Shown: positions 34,701-49,700, numbered from the stretch's first letter. The stretch is DNA of 64,000 bases from Daphnia pulex (GCF_021134715.1 NC_060019.1:13096001-13160000), one strand, 5' to 3'. Program-made: numbers and translations. The notes: generated from the sequence alone by a model not told the origin.

Positions 34701-37700
34701 CTAATCAGTTGAACAGCCGAATTTCTCATTCTCCACTCATCCATCTTTTGATTATGATTCATTCTCACTGTTCTTTCTACCAAAACGGGGAGTCGGCGCA
34801 GAGAGGAGACGTGGGCCCAGCTGCGTGCCAATGACCAGTTTCGTTTCCTCGAAGGTAAAAAAAGATTCTTGTGAATGAACACAAAAGGGCGGGGGACTCG
34901 ATTGGCAAACGGCAACTCCCGCAAATCTCCTTGTTTCTTCTCCAATGTATATAATTTTGTGGCCGAGCCAATGAAGTGATGACGGACATGTTGTCCATGT
35001 TCCGTTACTTTTCTCGCTCGTTTTGTTTGCCACTTTTCATCCATCCCAGAAAAATGTCCGAATTTTGTTTTTCTAATTTTCCAACGATGGAAAGAGAAAG
35101 GGACGCACTGAAAACAGACACCAATTTCCTTCCACATCCCGCTGGTTAATTTAATTTTTTGGGTGTTTTTTGTTTCACCGTAGCGGCTTGGATTCGATCC
35201 AGCGGTCTCGCGTGTCGAATTATGAGCGACGGGACGCGCAATAGACAATTTCTTTTGGCAATTCTTGACTACCAGACGGACTAGACTTTTGCGCAGAGTT
35301 CGCAGTCTGGCTGTCTGCACGAACGCGAATTGATTTTTCGTCGACCTTTTTGTCTGTTTGCTTTTTCATTTTCAAAAAAAGAAACAGCAGCGCAATTTTC
35401 CTTTTGATTAGCCTTTCTTACCTGCCGCTAGATGGGCAGTTCGCCCTGCAACTCTAGACTCTCCTTCCGTCTATTTCTCCCATCACCAGCGCGCGTGTTT
35501 TCGAATTTTTTCAAACAGGCAACAAACAAATAAAAACAAACAAACGATCGGGAAAAAGTGGCACGGAAATAGTGGCCGAACACAACCATTTTTCTTTTTT
35601 TTCTGGCACGACGACAACCTGACAGATGGATAGAATCGTAAACGGTACACGTACTTTGCCCAGAGGGACATGGCGATCATATCAAGTACGGCCATCAACA
35701 CCCTCAAACAATCAACAATAACTCCAAAAAGCACAAAAGAAGAAGAAGATTCCCCCCACCCCATTTTTGGTATCGCTGATGATGGCATTATTCCTAGTTA
35801 ACAAGCACCTCCTCCTCTCCACCGTTGGTCCCTCGTACACACTCCGGCAGAGTAGGAAGATGATTGTTTCGTGATGAGTTCCACATCTGCGTTCGCAGCG
35901 ACACAAAGACGGGCTTTGCTTCTTCTTTTCTAGTTCGTTATTTGTTTTCCTTTCTCTTTTTTTCCCCCAGTTCTTCTTTTTTGTGTGTGTGTGTGTCTTG
36001 TTATTCCGTCCTCCTTGAACGGAGCAAGACTTGAGAATCGATGGATGGATGGATGGATTTCCCATGAAGTCGTCACTCGGATAGCTTCAACAACACGACG
36101 GAGTTGCGCGCGTCTGCGCCGCCAACGTTTCGTGTGTGGTTTTCTTCTTCTTTGGGTCTCTGGAGCCTCTCGATTGCCCATTTAAGGGTCAGCATTTTCC
36201 GTCGTCCTCAGAGACGGCCAACAGCTCGAGAAAGGCGCAACGCACCCGAATTCATTCAGAGACTCGCTCGCATCCAGCGCCACGACGACCTCTTCTTCTT
36301 TTTTCCGATTCAACCACATAATCGGACCGAAAGATCTCGCCGGTAATACATCACATTCCCCCCGCTGTCGACTCTGAAGAAGAAGAAAAAAACAACCGTT
36401 GGAGAGAAGAGAGAAGATGGCCAAGTATGGCGAGTGCATCTCGGGCCGTCCCAGCTATCAAACCCACCGGCAAACTTATTATCCAGCCCTGGCCGCCGCT
36501 GCTGCTGCTGCTGCCGCATCGTTGAATGGCGAAGCCGAGGCCGTCGACGCCTCGAGCGGTGGTGCTGAGAAGAACAGCCGGAGCGGCGGCGGCGGTGGCG
36601 GCGGAGGAGTCGGGCAAGGTGGCGCGAGATTTCCCAGCAGCACCAACAACAAGCCGACGGGAACAGCGTCGGTTACGACGGGCACCATCAGTCAGCGTGA
36701 TCCCGTCTACCCGCGCAGTTTGGCCGAAGAAGTGGTGTGGCGTCAGAGGAGGTTCGCCTGGTGGGGCACGACATATCTGGTGGATCCGCTTAGTGCAGTG
36801 CATCCACCGCCGTCCAAGATCCATCCCAATCCGGCCCAGCTTAAAGTGCAACAAATCCTACAGCAATTACGCAACAAGGACGTAAGTTTGCCCATTACCC
36901 CGCCACCGGACGTATTTTCTTCTCTCCCCCTCCGCAGAGTCACGGCCACTAATAAGTATTACCACTTTCGGCTCCCGCTACGTAGTGAACTATTAGGTTG
37001 GTCCAGCAGGGCAAACAAAACAAAAAAAGAAGTAAAAGAAAAAGCGTGACGGAACCACTCCTTGACTGGCCACCTCCAATTTTTTTGTGTTCCCCCCCAG
37101 TTTCTCGTTTGGCTTTTCTTGGATTCTTTTGTATTCTTTTATTATGTTTATGATTGTATTCCATTTGGTTGTGCATTGAGCTGGCGCATGTCTCGGAAAA
37201 CATTAAATATTCATAGAGAGAGAGAGAGAACCCTACGTGTACTACAACGGGGTCACATCATCGCAGGGAGAGAGAGAGGCTGTGAACGTATTGGCGCTGG
37301 ATGGATATGCGCCTGTATTTTTTGTGTGTGGCCATATTTAGCGCGTGAATGAGAAATTCACCTCCGGGGCTCTTTGCCGACTGTTTGTTGGATTTTATTT
37401 TTCTTATTTTTTCGGTTTATAATTCCCGATTTTTTTTTTCCTTTTTTTATTTCCATGTACGTTCAAAAAGAATTGAAGAATGAGGGGAATGGCATCGTAA
37501 AAAAAGAATAAAAGGAAAACGAGAAGAATTTATACGGGAGAATTTAAAGAGCGCGCCAACAAGTGTTTCCTTCTTCTCCTCTGGTCAAAGCTGATTTGCT
37601 TTTATGATTCGGCGGCGGGACAGTTTAAGCAGCTTTTAAAAAAAGGCCGTAGAAAGAGAAGAATAAGAATTACATCATATCTAGGGGTGAACTCGGTTGT

Positions 37701-40700
37701 CGAATGACTGGGCAAATGTTTGATTTTCTTGGCTGATTTGCCCGCCCAATTGGTTGCGTTTCTCTCTCTCCTCTATCCGGCAGCTATTCTCGAACGAGTC
37801 ACGGACGATGATTCATCTTCCCGTTTCGACCGTTTCCATTATCTTGAGCCGTTGTACAGCTGTGACCGAGTGCAAACAACAACAACAGCAAGAGATATTG
37901 TTGTGGCCCCATGGCTGGCCTCGTTTTCAAGTGAAATACTTGCCCGTTTGCATCATCTTCTCATCATCTTCTTTTTCTCTTTTTTTTCCAGGGGATTCTG
38001 GTGCAGGAGATCGACGAGGGTCGTCCGTGCCTGTCGTGCGGCGACAACTGCTCCGGATTCCGGCCTCACCAGTGGAGGTAAGTCCTTTTTAAAAAAAAAA
38101 ACAATGTCGTTTGAACCACTTTATTTCCCTACGCTCGTTATCGTCGTCGTCAAACATCTCACGCGTAACACACACGAAAGAAAGTTTCCCCCTTTTTCTT
38201 TTTTGTTTTTCTTTTGGTCAAAAACACATTTGGCCGGTCGTCAAACGATCGCACGGCCAAAACAACAACACAAATGGCGATTGCCGTGGTGGCCTATCCC
38301 TTATGCGCGCACGTATTCCAACTGACGTAATGTGTAGCATTCAGGATGGGGGAACGATGCTCACATTGGCTGGTTGAATTGAAAAGCAAACGAAAAAGTT
38401 CAACTCTTCACGAAAGTCTGAGCCAAAAAAGAAATTCCTGATTGTTTAGACGATGTCAACTCACCTGCCTCTTCTTTTTTCCCCCGACTATCTCTCGCTC
38501 GTCGTTTTCTGCTGGGCCATTTTCAATTCACCTGACAGCTGGGAATTAAAAAAAGAAGAGAATCGAAAAATGGCAGGGCCTGGCCCGGCGGTAGTCAGCC
38601 GCCGACTCGGGATATTGAAATATGAATATAATCAGAATGCAGAAGGAAGGGAAATGGCGTTTCTTGCCTATCGCCGCATACTGCACTGCTGAGCGGTGGC
38701 CAATCAGATTGGCTGTCGTCCGGGTCGGGGTTGTTGGTAAGAGGCGAGAGCAACAGTGTGAGGCTCGAGGTGGATGGATGGATGGATGGAAGCTATCATT
38801 TTTTCCGTTTCATTGTTGGCCTCGCTTGCCAAGACATTCAGGAAGAAGAAGAAGAAGAAGAGACATTCAGAAAGAGATAAAAAGTGACAACAATAGCAAA
38901 CATTTCTACCACCTCCCGTGACTTTCTCTCGTTCTTTTTGCTTTTTGCACGCGAGCGACGATTGACATTTGACGGGCTCTCCCCGAGTCTCTTTTTCTTT
39001 TATATATTTTTCTTTTTGGTCTTATGTCCCCCTCCTTGGTCGTGATGATCTCGTTGACACGTTCAACAGTCCAGTTCTATATGCTCACTCGCACTCTGGC
39101 AGACATGGTCCACTCCTTGTTGCTGCCACATCTCCTAACCGACAATGATGATACCGAACGTCAGGACTTTTTTTTTTTCCTTTTCCCTTTCTTTTCTTGT
39201 TTTTCGTTTTGCATTTCATCGGTTGCTGGACGACGACGACGACGTCACTGGGCGTGAAAGAAAGGCAAAGAGAAAAAGACCCCCGGCCGTCACGACACGT
39301 TGGCTCGTGTAGGCCAAAAATGAAAATGACGGACAGTTTGGAACTAGGAATAACAGGGGAGTGGGGCTGTGCGCAGACGACCTCCTGAATCCCGAAGAAG
39401 AAGAAGAAGAACTTGGGAGTCGACCGTTTTTCCCGAGGAAACGATGATGGAAAACGGGCACGAAACAACCACAGTGTCTTGTATGTGTGTGTGTGTGTCG
39501 GGCTCGGTGCCAGTGAGGCAGAGACTACCTAGGACGGTTCCAGAAACGACCGTCTCTCCCGTCTTACTCGTAGATAACTTATCCACGCACGCAACGCACG
39601 AACCAACCCTCTACTCTCTTTTCTACTTCCCAATCCGCCCGGAGTTGGGAGAAGGGATTTTTTTTACTTTCCCCTCCGAGTTGTTCAGCGATTTCTTGCC
39701 GCAAGAAAAACAGAAGAAAAAAGATCAGGCCGGTATATCCTCGTCTCGTCTTCCTTTTTCTTTTTTTACTATACTATTACTACTAGCTATTTATAAATAG
39801 AGCGGCGGCGGCGGCGGCTGTCCAATGATGAAACTTGTCACGCTGATCCAGCAGTTTCAAAATGGGAAAAAGACAAAACAAAACCAAAAGGCGAATGGAT
39901 TAAACAGGGCCGTTTCTTTCCTTTTTCCCTTTTTTTCATATTGTGACGTTCAATCAAATTCGGATCGTTTGCTTGGTTTTCGAATTTTCCCGCTTTTCCA
40001 ACTTCACAAGCTGTTGGGCTATTTTTGATGACTTTCCGCCATATGTAAATATATATCACTGGTGTTTCTTTTCATAAACGTGATATAAATACAGTTGGCG
40101 GGACAGTCGAGAGAGGAACTTGGTGGGGGGTGATCACGTCACACGGGATGGTGGAGACACCCCCTCTCTGTTCCACCACCGCACACACGCACAACAAAAT
40201 AAAAAAAAATAAAAATAGTGGGAGGTTTTTTTCTTTTCTTTTCTTTTTCGGAGAAACGTCGTCGTCGTCGGCGCGGTCAACGTGGCACCGTCGCCAGAAA
40301 AAAGCGACGTCGTCTGTGAATCGGCGACGACGGCCAGGGCCAGTCGAGATTCGGCAGTCATCCCTACCTGAAACTTTTGAAATCATTTTTTAAATTTATT
40401 TTTTCTCCCTTTTTTCAAAAAGAATCAAAGTTGCAACAGTTTCATCGCCACCATTTGTTATTCATCAGTGACTCGAGTGACAAATCATCTGGAATGAAAT
40501 CGTTTCGCAATCTGGTTGTCCGTTGATGTTTGGTGGATGTTGTTTACTTTACGTTAGTGCTTCAGTGTCGACCAGTGTCCATCAACCGATTTCTGAATTT
40601 TTCTCCAACCGTTTCATTTTGCAACCCGTTTGATTAACCCCCCAAAAAAAGCGGAACCTATGGGTCTGGATCGTTATGCTCTTACCCGACGGGTAAGCCA

Positions 40701-43700
40701 TATGATATTGTCCACACCTAAGTAGCTTTTAACCGGTTGGTTCATTCCCGTCTTGCGCAAACAAAGTGACTAACATTTTGAAATAACCTCTCGCGTTTGG
40801 GCGGGGAAAAAAGAAAAGAGACAGACGGGGACAGGGTTACTTCGGTCGCTATACAAGAAACTCTGATTGTTTCTTGCGTGTTTGGTTTCCGTCTCTTTCT
40901 CTTTTTTGTCGTGGGAGGAGGGATAAGGGATTTCGCTTGGCCAGCGCAGCAATTGCCACAGCTGTTGCATGATCTGTCTGTCTGTCTCCGTGTAGACACT
41001 GTAGACAAGCAAAAGAAGACTCTTGTGCTATTCTTTCTAGTAGTAGGGGTGGGTACATCTTTTATTTGCGCCAAAAAAAGAGGAAGAAGTTTGCTCAAAC
41101 TGCTGACTGGGCACGTTTTCCGCATGCCGTCGCTCCCCCCACCGAAAATGTCGATGATGAGTTTTCACAAAAGAAGTGTTTCCCCTTTTGTCTTTTACCG
41201 AGTCCTCCTCCGTATGTATGACGAGGACAATCCTCCGTTTTGGCGTCTTTTGTTTGCCCCCCTCCACACTCATTGACTCTTTTCGGTTTTCACGCAGCTA
41301 TTTCGATGGCCACACATACCCCCAAACAAAAAACAAAAAAGAGGGGATTCTTCACGGCCAACGCTGCCAGATGTGTGGCTGCCTACCAACTTTTTTGTAT
41401 AGCAATGTCTTGTGTGTCTTGGTTTGGCTTTTTGTCGAACGCCGGTTATTCTTATTCTTCTTCCCCCCTTTTTTTTTGTCTTGTGTGCGCATCATTTTCG
41501 CTCTCTTGCGCTGGTAATTGCATTGACTGCCAGGGCAGCTCTGAGTGGCTCCGCCCCTGCCCGAGATGGATCTATTAGGGACCCCCCATTTTCATTTGGC
41601 TCTGCTTCTCGTTAATCACCAAACAAAAAGTGTTTGCCTTTCTGCTTCTAGTCGACCGATTACTTCGATCGTGATTAATGAATGACGGTCTCCTTAAATA
41701 AAAAAATCAACTTCAAGTGGACAGAACAAAAACCGGTTTCTAATCGGTCCAAAAAAACGTCTGCTTTTTTCTTCGGGAGTGCGTTTTAGATAATTTTTAA
41801 GTGTATTCGTAATTAAAGATGCCTTGTGAAGTGAGCGTAGAAAAGCTACCGACTTACCCCGTATCCATTCGGGAGATCTTTTTCTTTTTTATTTCAGAAA
41901 AAAAAAGAAAAAGAATGAGACTCCCGAAAATAAAAGGCGAGACGGTAGAGAGAGATGACTTGTTTTCCCTCGCGTCTTCTGCCCGCAGAACAAACAAACA
42001 ACAGATGTTGTTTCAGCAAGCTCAAAACTGTTGCAGTCTGGTAGCTCCTTCTACTTCTTCTTCTTCTTCTTTCTCAACTCGTGTTGAAGTCGATATTATG
42101 TACGGGGTGTCGTCATCCTTTTTTTCTTTCTCTCGCCCCCATTTGATGATGGCAGCCATTTGGGTCCGTTTTTTACCTTTTTTTCTTGACAATTTGGTGA
42201 AATTTTCCACCGAGCTCATAATCATCCGGCAGAAGTGAGAGATGATTGATTTTGATTAACTCGCGATGACGGACACGCAGATGATGTGTACTAGTTGGCC
42301 GTCGGGTGGCTGCCGATCAGTTTGATTGCATTTGACTGATCTACTATTAGAAATGGTAGACACGAGGGTTAGCGGGTCCGGTCGGCCGTAATGGATTTCC
42401 TCCCGCCAGAGAAAGAGACCAGAGTGGATGATGGTATAGAGGGAAAACAAAAAAGTAAACGATCCTTGTGTTTATTCGCAAGAGAAAAGAAGAAGAAGAA
42501 GATAGAAGAAAAAAAAACGTTTTGTTTTTTATTCGTCGTCATCAGATCCCATCATTGGCGCTGCCACATTTCCGACGCGGGTCCCGTTCCGCCGGAACTG
42601 AACAGCCTCGCTCCCGGTGATCGGATATCCGGAGCAGCCCAACTCCCCTAGACACGAAACAGCTGTTTCAACCGTGTTCTTTTCGTGTTTGTGAGAGTCA
42701 ATATTGATCGTTACTCTCGGCCTTCGATCGTTTGGCCACACCACACCGTTTCGAGTGCAAACGGCCTTCTGTCTCAGTCCCCCCCGATCCGGTTGCAATT
42801 TCAACCAAACAGCAACCGAACGCCCTTTCACGAGTCATATCAGACGTCAGTCGTTGAACAAACAAAATTTCTAACGTAACCCAACCAATTCGGATCTCGC
42901 CGATAAGAACATTTTTTGGTGGTTTTGTCGTTGTTTCCTTCCAAAAGGACACGATTCAAATAATCTTTGGAAACGTCTTGTTGATCAGCTGATGGCGACA
43001 CACTCTGGCCAGCGCATTCCAACCCACACAACACGGACACGGGTCCGTATTTATTTCGACGACGATTGACACGACGGGCTGAACTGTAAAACACGGCGGG
43101 AAAAAAGCGGAGCTATTTCGGTTTTTTCTCTTCCAGGAAATCTCAGTTGAACAAAAGAATAACACGAAAGAAACAAAAAAGCGAATTGGACACTTACAAA
43201 TACAGGGAGCGTGCCGTTATCTTGTCTATATCCCACCTCATCCCCCTCCTTCCTCCCTTGATATGATGTTATGAAATGCGGCTCACGCTACCAGGTCTTT
43301 TTAAAAATATGTCATAAAATCAACTTTGCACTCGGCCCGGCAGAGATAAAAAGGGGAACAAAGAGATAAGTCGGCAGATTGTAATCAGCCATTGTGAAAT
43401 GTGTGATGATTACAACGTCGAAAAAGAAAAAAAGGGTCTGCAGTCGTTCGTGTCTGTCGTCGTCGTCGTCCAATTGTGTGTACATTCTCGAGTGTCTTGT
43501 GATGAACGAGAAAGACGTCCGGGCCACTGTGGCCCTTTTAGGGGGCAGTATGGCCACCACGGCCGTGGCCGGACCCTTGACAACTGTGGCGCCATTGAGG
43601 GCAATCGACCCGGAGCAGGTGAAAATGAGAAAGGCCAGTCGATCCAAAACGTTTTCCCGCAAAGACGAAAAGAGAAACAGCGCCCTGGGATTTCTCAGCC

Positions 43701-46700
43701 TGTTTGGCCGCAAAACGAGCGAGAAGACGCGGTCGGCCGTGTTCCATTTGTCGGATGATTCGCTGGACGACGACACCAAGTCCATCACGGCCTCGAATCC
43801 CTACCTGGCCAGCATCGGGTTGCCTTACACAATGCGTCCGCCCGTGTCGAAATCCTCGTCGTCCAGTTCGCTCCTCCTCACTCCCACCACGCCCATGAGT
43901 CCCTTGGTCCCCTTGGTCTTTTTCTACGCCCTTGAGCTGTCGTGGGCCGATGAGGTGCACGAGACGGCCGAATTGGACGACCAAGTGGCGCCAGCTCGGT
44001 ACGACGACGACGACGTCGATTACAACAACGACGAACTTGGCTGCGCCGAGACGGGATATTCGACGACGACGCCATCTTCGCCCGAGATATCGCCCCGAAA
44101 GCCTTCGCTCTTCCGGCGCCAGGGCATCCGCCGCAAAGACACTGGTTCCGGCAAATCGATTGGCAAAAATCGGCGCTTCACTCACGCCGGCGTCGTTTCG
44201 ACTGCCAACAGCCAATCTGGAAGCTCACCACCACCGGATCCGGCCATTGGATCGGTTGGGGGCTTGGGAGCCTTGAACAAGAAGGTCTTGCGAGGCATTT
44301 CGGCTCCGGTTACGTCATCCGCAGCGGAAACCTCGTCCGATTCCGACGGCGACGATAATTCTGCAGCGATTGCATCCAACGCAAAGGATGTGGTAGACCA
44401 TCACCGAGGAGAAAATGCGATTAACAAAACGATTCCGGCGGCACCTTGCCTCATCCACCGACACATGAGCCAGTACATATACAACAGCATAAAACAGCTG
44501 TTCATTTCTTTTTTATTCTTAAATCATTTTAAAAAAAAAATCTGTCGACATCCAAAATAATTTGTAAATTGGTTCTAGTTAGTCGAGACCAGCCCAGCTG
44601 GCCGTAAAAACAATTTGATTTTGTGCCTTTGAAACGAAAAAAGAAAAAGCGGAAACTTGTCTGCAAAATTCGGATGTTTACAAACTCTGGTGAACTGCGT
44701 TCATCCATTGATTGTTGAGCGTTGGATGAACGTCTAGCAACACAGCAGGTCCCTTTTCTTTTCTTTCCTATTTTTTGTTTTCTAGAAAAGAAAAAGCAGC
44801 GGGATCCGTTTCTTGACTTGTTTACTATTACGTTACCGGTCCTCCCCTTTTCCTTTTGCTCCCGCGTGGATACAAAACACAAACAACACTGCTGGTGGAT
44901 CATCCATGGAAGACGGCACAGTTTGTTCCCGTGCCAAGTGGAAAATAAGCCAATAGATGGGCAGGGGTGCCCCCAAACCAAATAAAAACAAGAGGAAAAA
45001 AAAGAAAGAAAAAGGACGGGCCGGCGCAGCTCAAACTGGGTTTTTCACGGCACCACCGCACATCTATCTACCCTCGGTAGTATCTACAGTGGTGGCGGTG
45101 GTGGTAGTGGCAGTGCTACCGGGAAACGGACGCAACCATAGCTCGCGTATGTTCACTGTGTGTGTAGGACTCTACGGTTCTAAATCTAAAAGGCATCAGT
45201 TTACCAACAACCGGCCTGCCAGTGAGTTGCCGGCGACGGCCATGCAAGACGAGAGAATTTGACAAGTCAATTTGAAAAATCGCGCCCAAAAAATTAATTT
45301 TGTCAAATTGATTTGACACCCCACCCATCTGTGGACGACATTATTATATACGCTTGGTGTGACTGAGTGAAAGCGACGGACAAAAAGTTTCTTGATTTTA
45401 TTTTTTTTTTTTGTTTGGTTGACGACACTTGGCCGGCTGCTCCCGCCATCGGTCTCTGTTCAGTTCCGGTCGTTGGGCTCACTACAGCGGCCCGTCCCGT
45501 TGGACCGCTGCTAGTGCTGGTGCTAGTGGTGCCTGTCATTTGGCGTTTTGCGCCCTAGATGTTGAGGGTCCGGCCCGGTTGATTCCCTTTGGTTTTGCGC
45601 CCCCCAAACGACAACATCTGTTTGGCAGTGCCAGCAGCTTGTGGATCTATAATTGGATCCAGGGGAGGAGTGGTGTGCCTGTGTGGTGGTGGTGGTGGTG
45701 TGTGATGTAGTGCGGAGGCGAAATAGAAAAGAAAAGAAAGAGTTTTGATATAATCCGATTGGAATTCTCGTCGTCATCCCGTGTCATTCCGTCGTCACAT
45801 ATCCCTCCCCTCCCTCTCTTCTTTCCAGCGTTTCCAGCTGCCGGTTATTTGCCCGTTTTCTTTTGTTAAAAACAACAACAACAAGGCCATTCGAGAGAGA
45901 AGAGAGAAACAACCGCCGACGCCGGCGCTCTTTTCCTTTTTTTCGGCTGGGGTGGGGGGTTTGTTGTTTGGCTTATTTTTCATCTCATTTTGGCGGCGCT
46001 TATTGTGTTTGGATATCACGACGAGTTAGAGACGGTCCCAGGTGTCGACGTCGCCGCCGCCTTTGACGTCGTCCATACATCACCCGAGTCTCTCGTCTCG
46101 GGACCTCGGGCGCTTAATTCAATCTAGTCGGAGCTGGTCGGCCGGACGGACGGACAGACGGACGGTTGGAAGGAAAACCCAATCAAACGGATCAGCTCCA
46201 CAATGCGCTACGCTTGTCGAAGTGTCCGACACGTTTACCAGATCCGATTGGACGACCACCTCTTTCACGTTCTATTCCCGCCGTCGACGTCTGCCGAGTG
46301 TTGCCCCACTTGCTCCGCCAGTTGCAGCAGGTCTCGATTGACTGGCCCGGCCTATTCCCAACTCCCTCAATGATTATTTCCAAATGACAATGAAGAAAAC
46401 AAATAACAAACCTGTTGCTATTATTTTTGGAATGCCGTTGATTGATTCTTATTGCGTTTTCTTTTTAATTGTTTTTTCTGCTCAAAATAGGAAGCACTGC
46501 GCCATCTGCAAGTGTCCGCGTGATGTCCACGACGTCACCCACAAGGAGTCGGTCAACGTCCACGACCGATTGGGATTGAACAAGGAGGGAGAAGAGGAGC
46601 ATCAGCATCGCCACCAGCATCAGCAGCAGCAGCACCCGCAGCTGCCGGCCAGCAGCAGCAGGGTCATGCCTCTCAACAAGGGTGCCCGGCCGACGTCGTC

Positions 46701-49700
46701 CGACGTCTATTCATGGATACCCGCCGGACTGACTCCCGATCAAGTAAAGTATTCCCCGACGACTGGGGGGAGAAAAAAAATACAAATATTTCTTTTTCCC
46801 CTCCTCTTTCCTCCCTCCATACCGGCGGCCAGGGAAGGGGGTGGAGGATTGTGTTGGCTCCCGCCGATCCGGCCGGCATGAGAAATGGTGGAATAAATCC
46901 CGACACCTTGAACGGGTGTCGTCGTCGCCTTTTTCTATATTTACATTGACGGATGGTGTCACACTTGCAACTTTTTCGAACCGAGGGCTAGCAAACGAGA
47001 CTGAGATGGAGACTGGGGGCTGGAAGGTATGCGGGCCGTCTCTCCTGCGAGGGATCCATCCGGTCGTTAATCCGTCATTGGAACCATCAATCAGCCCATT
47101 AGCTGGCGGTTCATAGCCTCTCCACATCCATACCGTTCCCTCCTTTTTTCTTCTATTTTTCTTTTTCTTTTTTTGGTTTGTTGGACTCACGGAAAAGTCT
47201 GCAGGAACTTTGTGTGTCGGGTTATTTCGTCGGGATTTCGACTGTGGAATTCGCCTTGATCAAAGGTGACATTGGGAAATTCGGTCCCAATGAATTACAA
47301 GCGAATAGAGACTGACTGAGCTAGCATTGCAACAGCAGATTGAATAATAATGCGCCATTGAATCCCTCGTCATGTTTCATTCAAGACAACAGCCGGAAGT
47401 TGGTTGGAATTTCATCGCATTTATTCCATTCAAGGTTCCCGCCCCACCCTCCGTATTGGCAACTCAACAACTCCTAGTGTCTAATCCCCAAAAGTGCTAT
47501 TTGTTTAACTTGTGTGTCTATAGCGAGTAGTCTGAGGGACTAGCGGCAGAGGGAACAAGTCAACAACGACTGACGGAGGGAGATCTTTTGATGTGCGGCA
47601 CAGAATGTTGTAAACTATTAAGTATTTGTTTGTTTTTGATTCGGTAGATTGACGATTTTATGACGAGTTGGCCCAAGGACAAAGTGCCCAAGAGAAACTC
47701 ACAAGGCGACCGGTGGCGCGAGCACCAGCTGGTACGTTTCGTTTCTTTTTATTTTCTTGTTTAAAAAAAACTTGGCCCCTTTTAAAATGACACTTGATCT
47801 ATCCTCATCCATCATCAAACATTTCTACAAATTTTTTATTTTTTTTCCTTTTCTTTCATCGCAGGCGTTCCAGCTGCCCAGGCAGGACTTGGCGTTAGCC
47901 TATTGCCGTTACGTCGAGCCGCAGAATCACACTTCTTATCAGGATTTCGTGGCCGCCCGCAATGGTATAATAATCCACTGGGGAAAGAAAAAAAAAAGAT
48001 TTAATTTGGGTCCGTTTTCCTGGATGGACTATCTGAATGTATTTCTGTTTTATTACCCTAGACATTGCGCTCGACATCGCCTACGTCAAAGAAACCAGCA
48101 CTCGTGCCCAGGTTTGTGGTCGTTCCATTTTTTTAAATTTTATTTTCCCACAGTTGTCATTGCTCGTTACTATTCTGTCAAGTGTTAAAGCCACGGCTTG
48201 CGGTTATTTTCGAATGTTTCGAATGATCATTTTTCGACTGCGGGTAAGCGGGTTTCCCGTTTAGTTTCGGTTGTCAAACGTGATTGCGCCAAGGATAGAT
48301 GGCGTCGTTAAAATGTTGAAACATGTGTTCGATAGATGGCGTCTGAAAGGGCGCCAAAATTTAAAAATAGGTTGGACCCATGAATGATGGGATTGGTTTT
48401 CTTGTTTTGACGTTTTGTTTCTTTCTCTCTTTCTGCTTTAGAAGTGTTATGGTTGTGAAGGCAACATTCCGGCTGGCACGTTTGGCGTCATGGCTCCAAA
48501 GTTTGGCGAAAACGTGGCCTGGCATCCGGCCTGCTTCCAGTGCACCACCTGTGCCGAACTGCTGGTCGACTTGACTTACTGCGTCCACGAGGAGCAGCTC
48601 TACTGCGAGCGCCACTACGCCGAGCAGCTCAAGCCGCGCTGCTCCGCCTGCGACGAGGTCAGTTTTTTCCTTCCTCTTCCGACCGCTAGATGGTCTCCCA
48701 CTTTGCATTTTGGCCATGTCTTTTCGTTCGAAAGAGAAAAGGGTTTTGGCACGATTCCCGCGCCCGCACGTTTCTTTCCCGGCACCGATTTCTCACACCG
48801 ACTTTTGCTTTCCGCTTGTTATTGGATCTCGGGCCGTCTGCCGTCATCTGGGCCCCGGAGGCTTTTCTTTCTTAGCTCTCTTTGCGTCTTCTTGTTGCCA
48901 TTGTTTTTCAGCCGTCTGAGCCGGCTAGCGTCGAAAGACGTCGCGACGCGTCTCTACTCGCTCACTCGTCTGTTGTTTCTCGACGGCGGGAACAGAGCGG
49001 GTCACCATCAGGGACAAATTCACACCTTTCAGCACACGGCGGCCGACGGATGGTCGGACGCGTTTGAAGAAAAAGAGCAGCGGAGGGAGAAATTTTCTTT
49101 TCAACAAGTCTGTCGACGGGACAGGGGCCCTTGTCTGAATTTCCCGACGCCCGCCTTGTTTATTACCAACAGACCAATCACGGTGCCAGAATTTGAAATT
49201 CCCTCCTTCTTCCAGACGGATGGATTTGAACATTCCGGCCCATTTGTCTCCCCAATATGAATGAAAGAAAAAGAAGTGAAGGCAACTTTTCTCTTTGATG
49301 GTAGTGAAGATGGCGGAATCATTTTGTCGTCCCAAGTTTTGTCTGTGTGGTCACGCGCTGGTTCGAGTCGCTGGTGAGATCAAGTGAGCGAGCGACAACA
49401 CGGACGAGTATGGGGAGCTCGTCCGGCGTGTCGCTATTTTTAAAAAAGTGGCCGCGACGCGACGAAGGCGACCGGGCGTACAACATCTTGCAACTAGAGC
49501 GAACCAGCAATCTACAACACGCGCATATTATTCCTTTTTTCCTTTTTTTCCCCTCCGTTCGTCCGGCGGGGGGGCAATTTCAATTTCGTTTCTTATCATT
49601 TGTCACGGAAGGGCAAAGAAGAAAATAAAAAATTTCACTCCCGCCCACCTATACGTAATCTCCTAACTTTATGACTGTGGATGAACGATGAAGGCGGCAG

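Larger units (their letters stand above)
38078..46490. other. 8.4-kb Limpet intron
   Basis: Rich in simple repeats: GGAT near 38772-38788, GAA near 38842-38860, CGG near 39804-39818, GTG near 45683-45699. It holds a 14-bp palindromic MEF2-type site at 39787 and the open exon 43406-44472. Outside these I see no supported coding exon. Confidence 0.5.

Noticed and set aside
34697-35320. 207-codon minus-strand frame in the Limpet intron
   Set aside because: Composition is low-complexity and basic, with no domain, splice support or coherent codon use.
38842-38860. GAA, GGAT, CGG and GTG microsatellites in Limpet introns
   Set aside because: Real simple repeats, but short and typical of such introns; not worth separate findings.
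43538-44215. Long minus-strand open frame of 225 codons
   Set aside because: It is the antisense shadow of the GC-rich plus-strand exon 43406-44472, which has better codon use and a phase-matched donor.
48658-49260. Extension of the LIM1 exon as a 256-codon frame
   Set aside because: The conserved LIM zinc pattern stops exactly at the donor after GACGAG; the remainder is intron read-through, and LIM2 resumes in phase at 54407.
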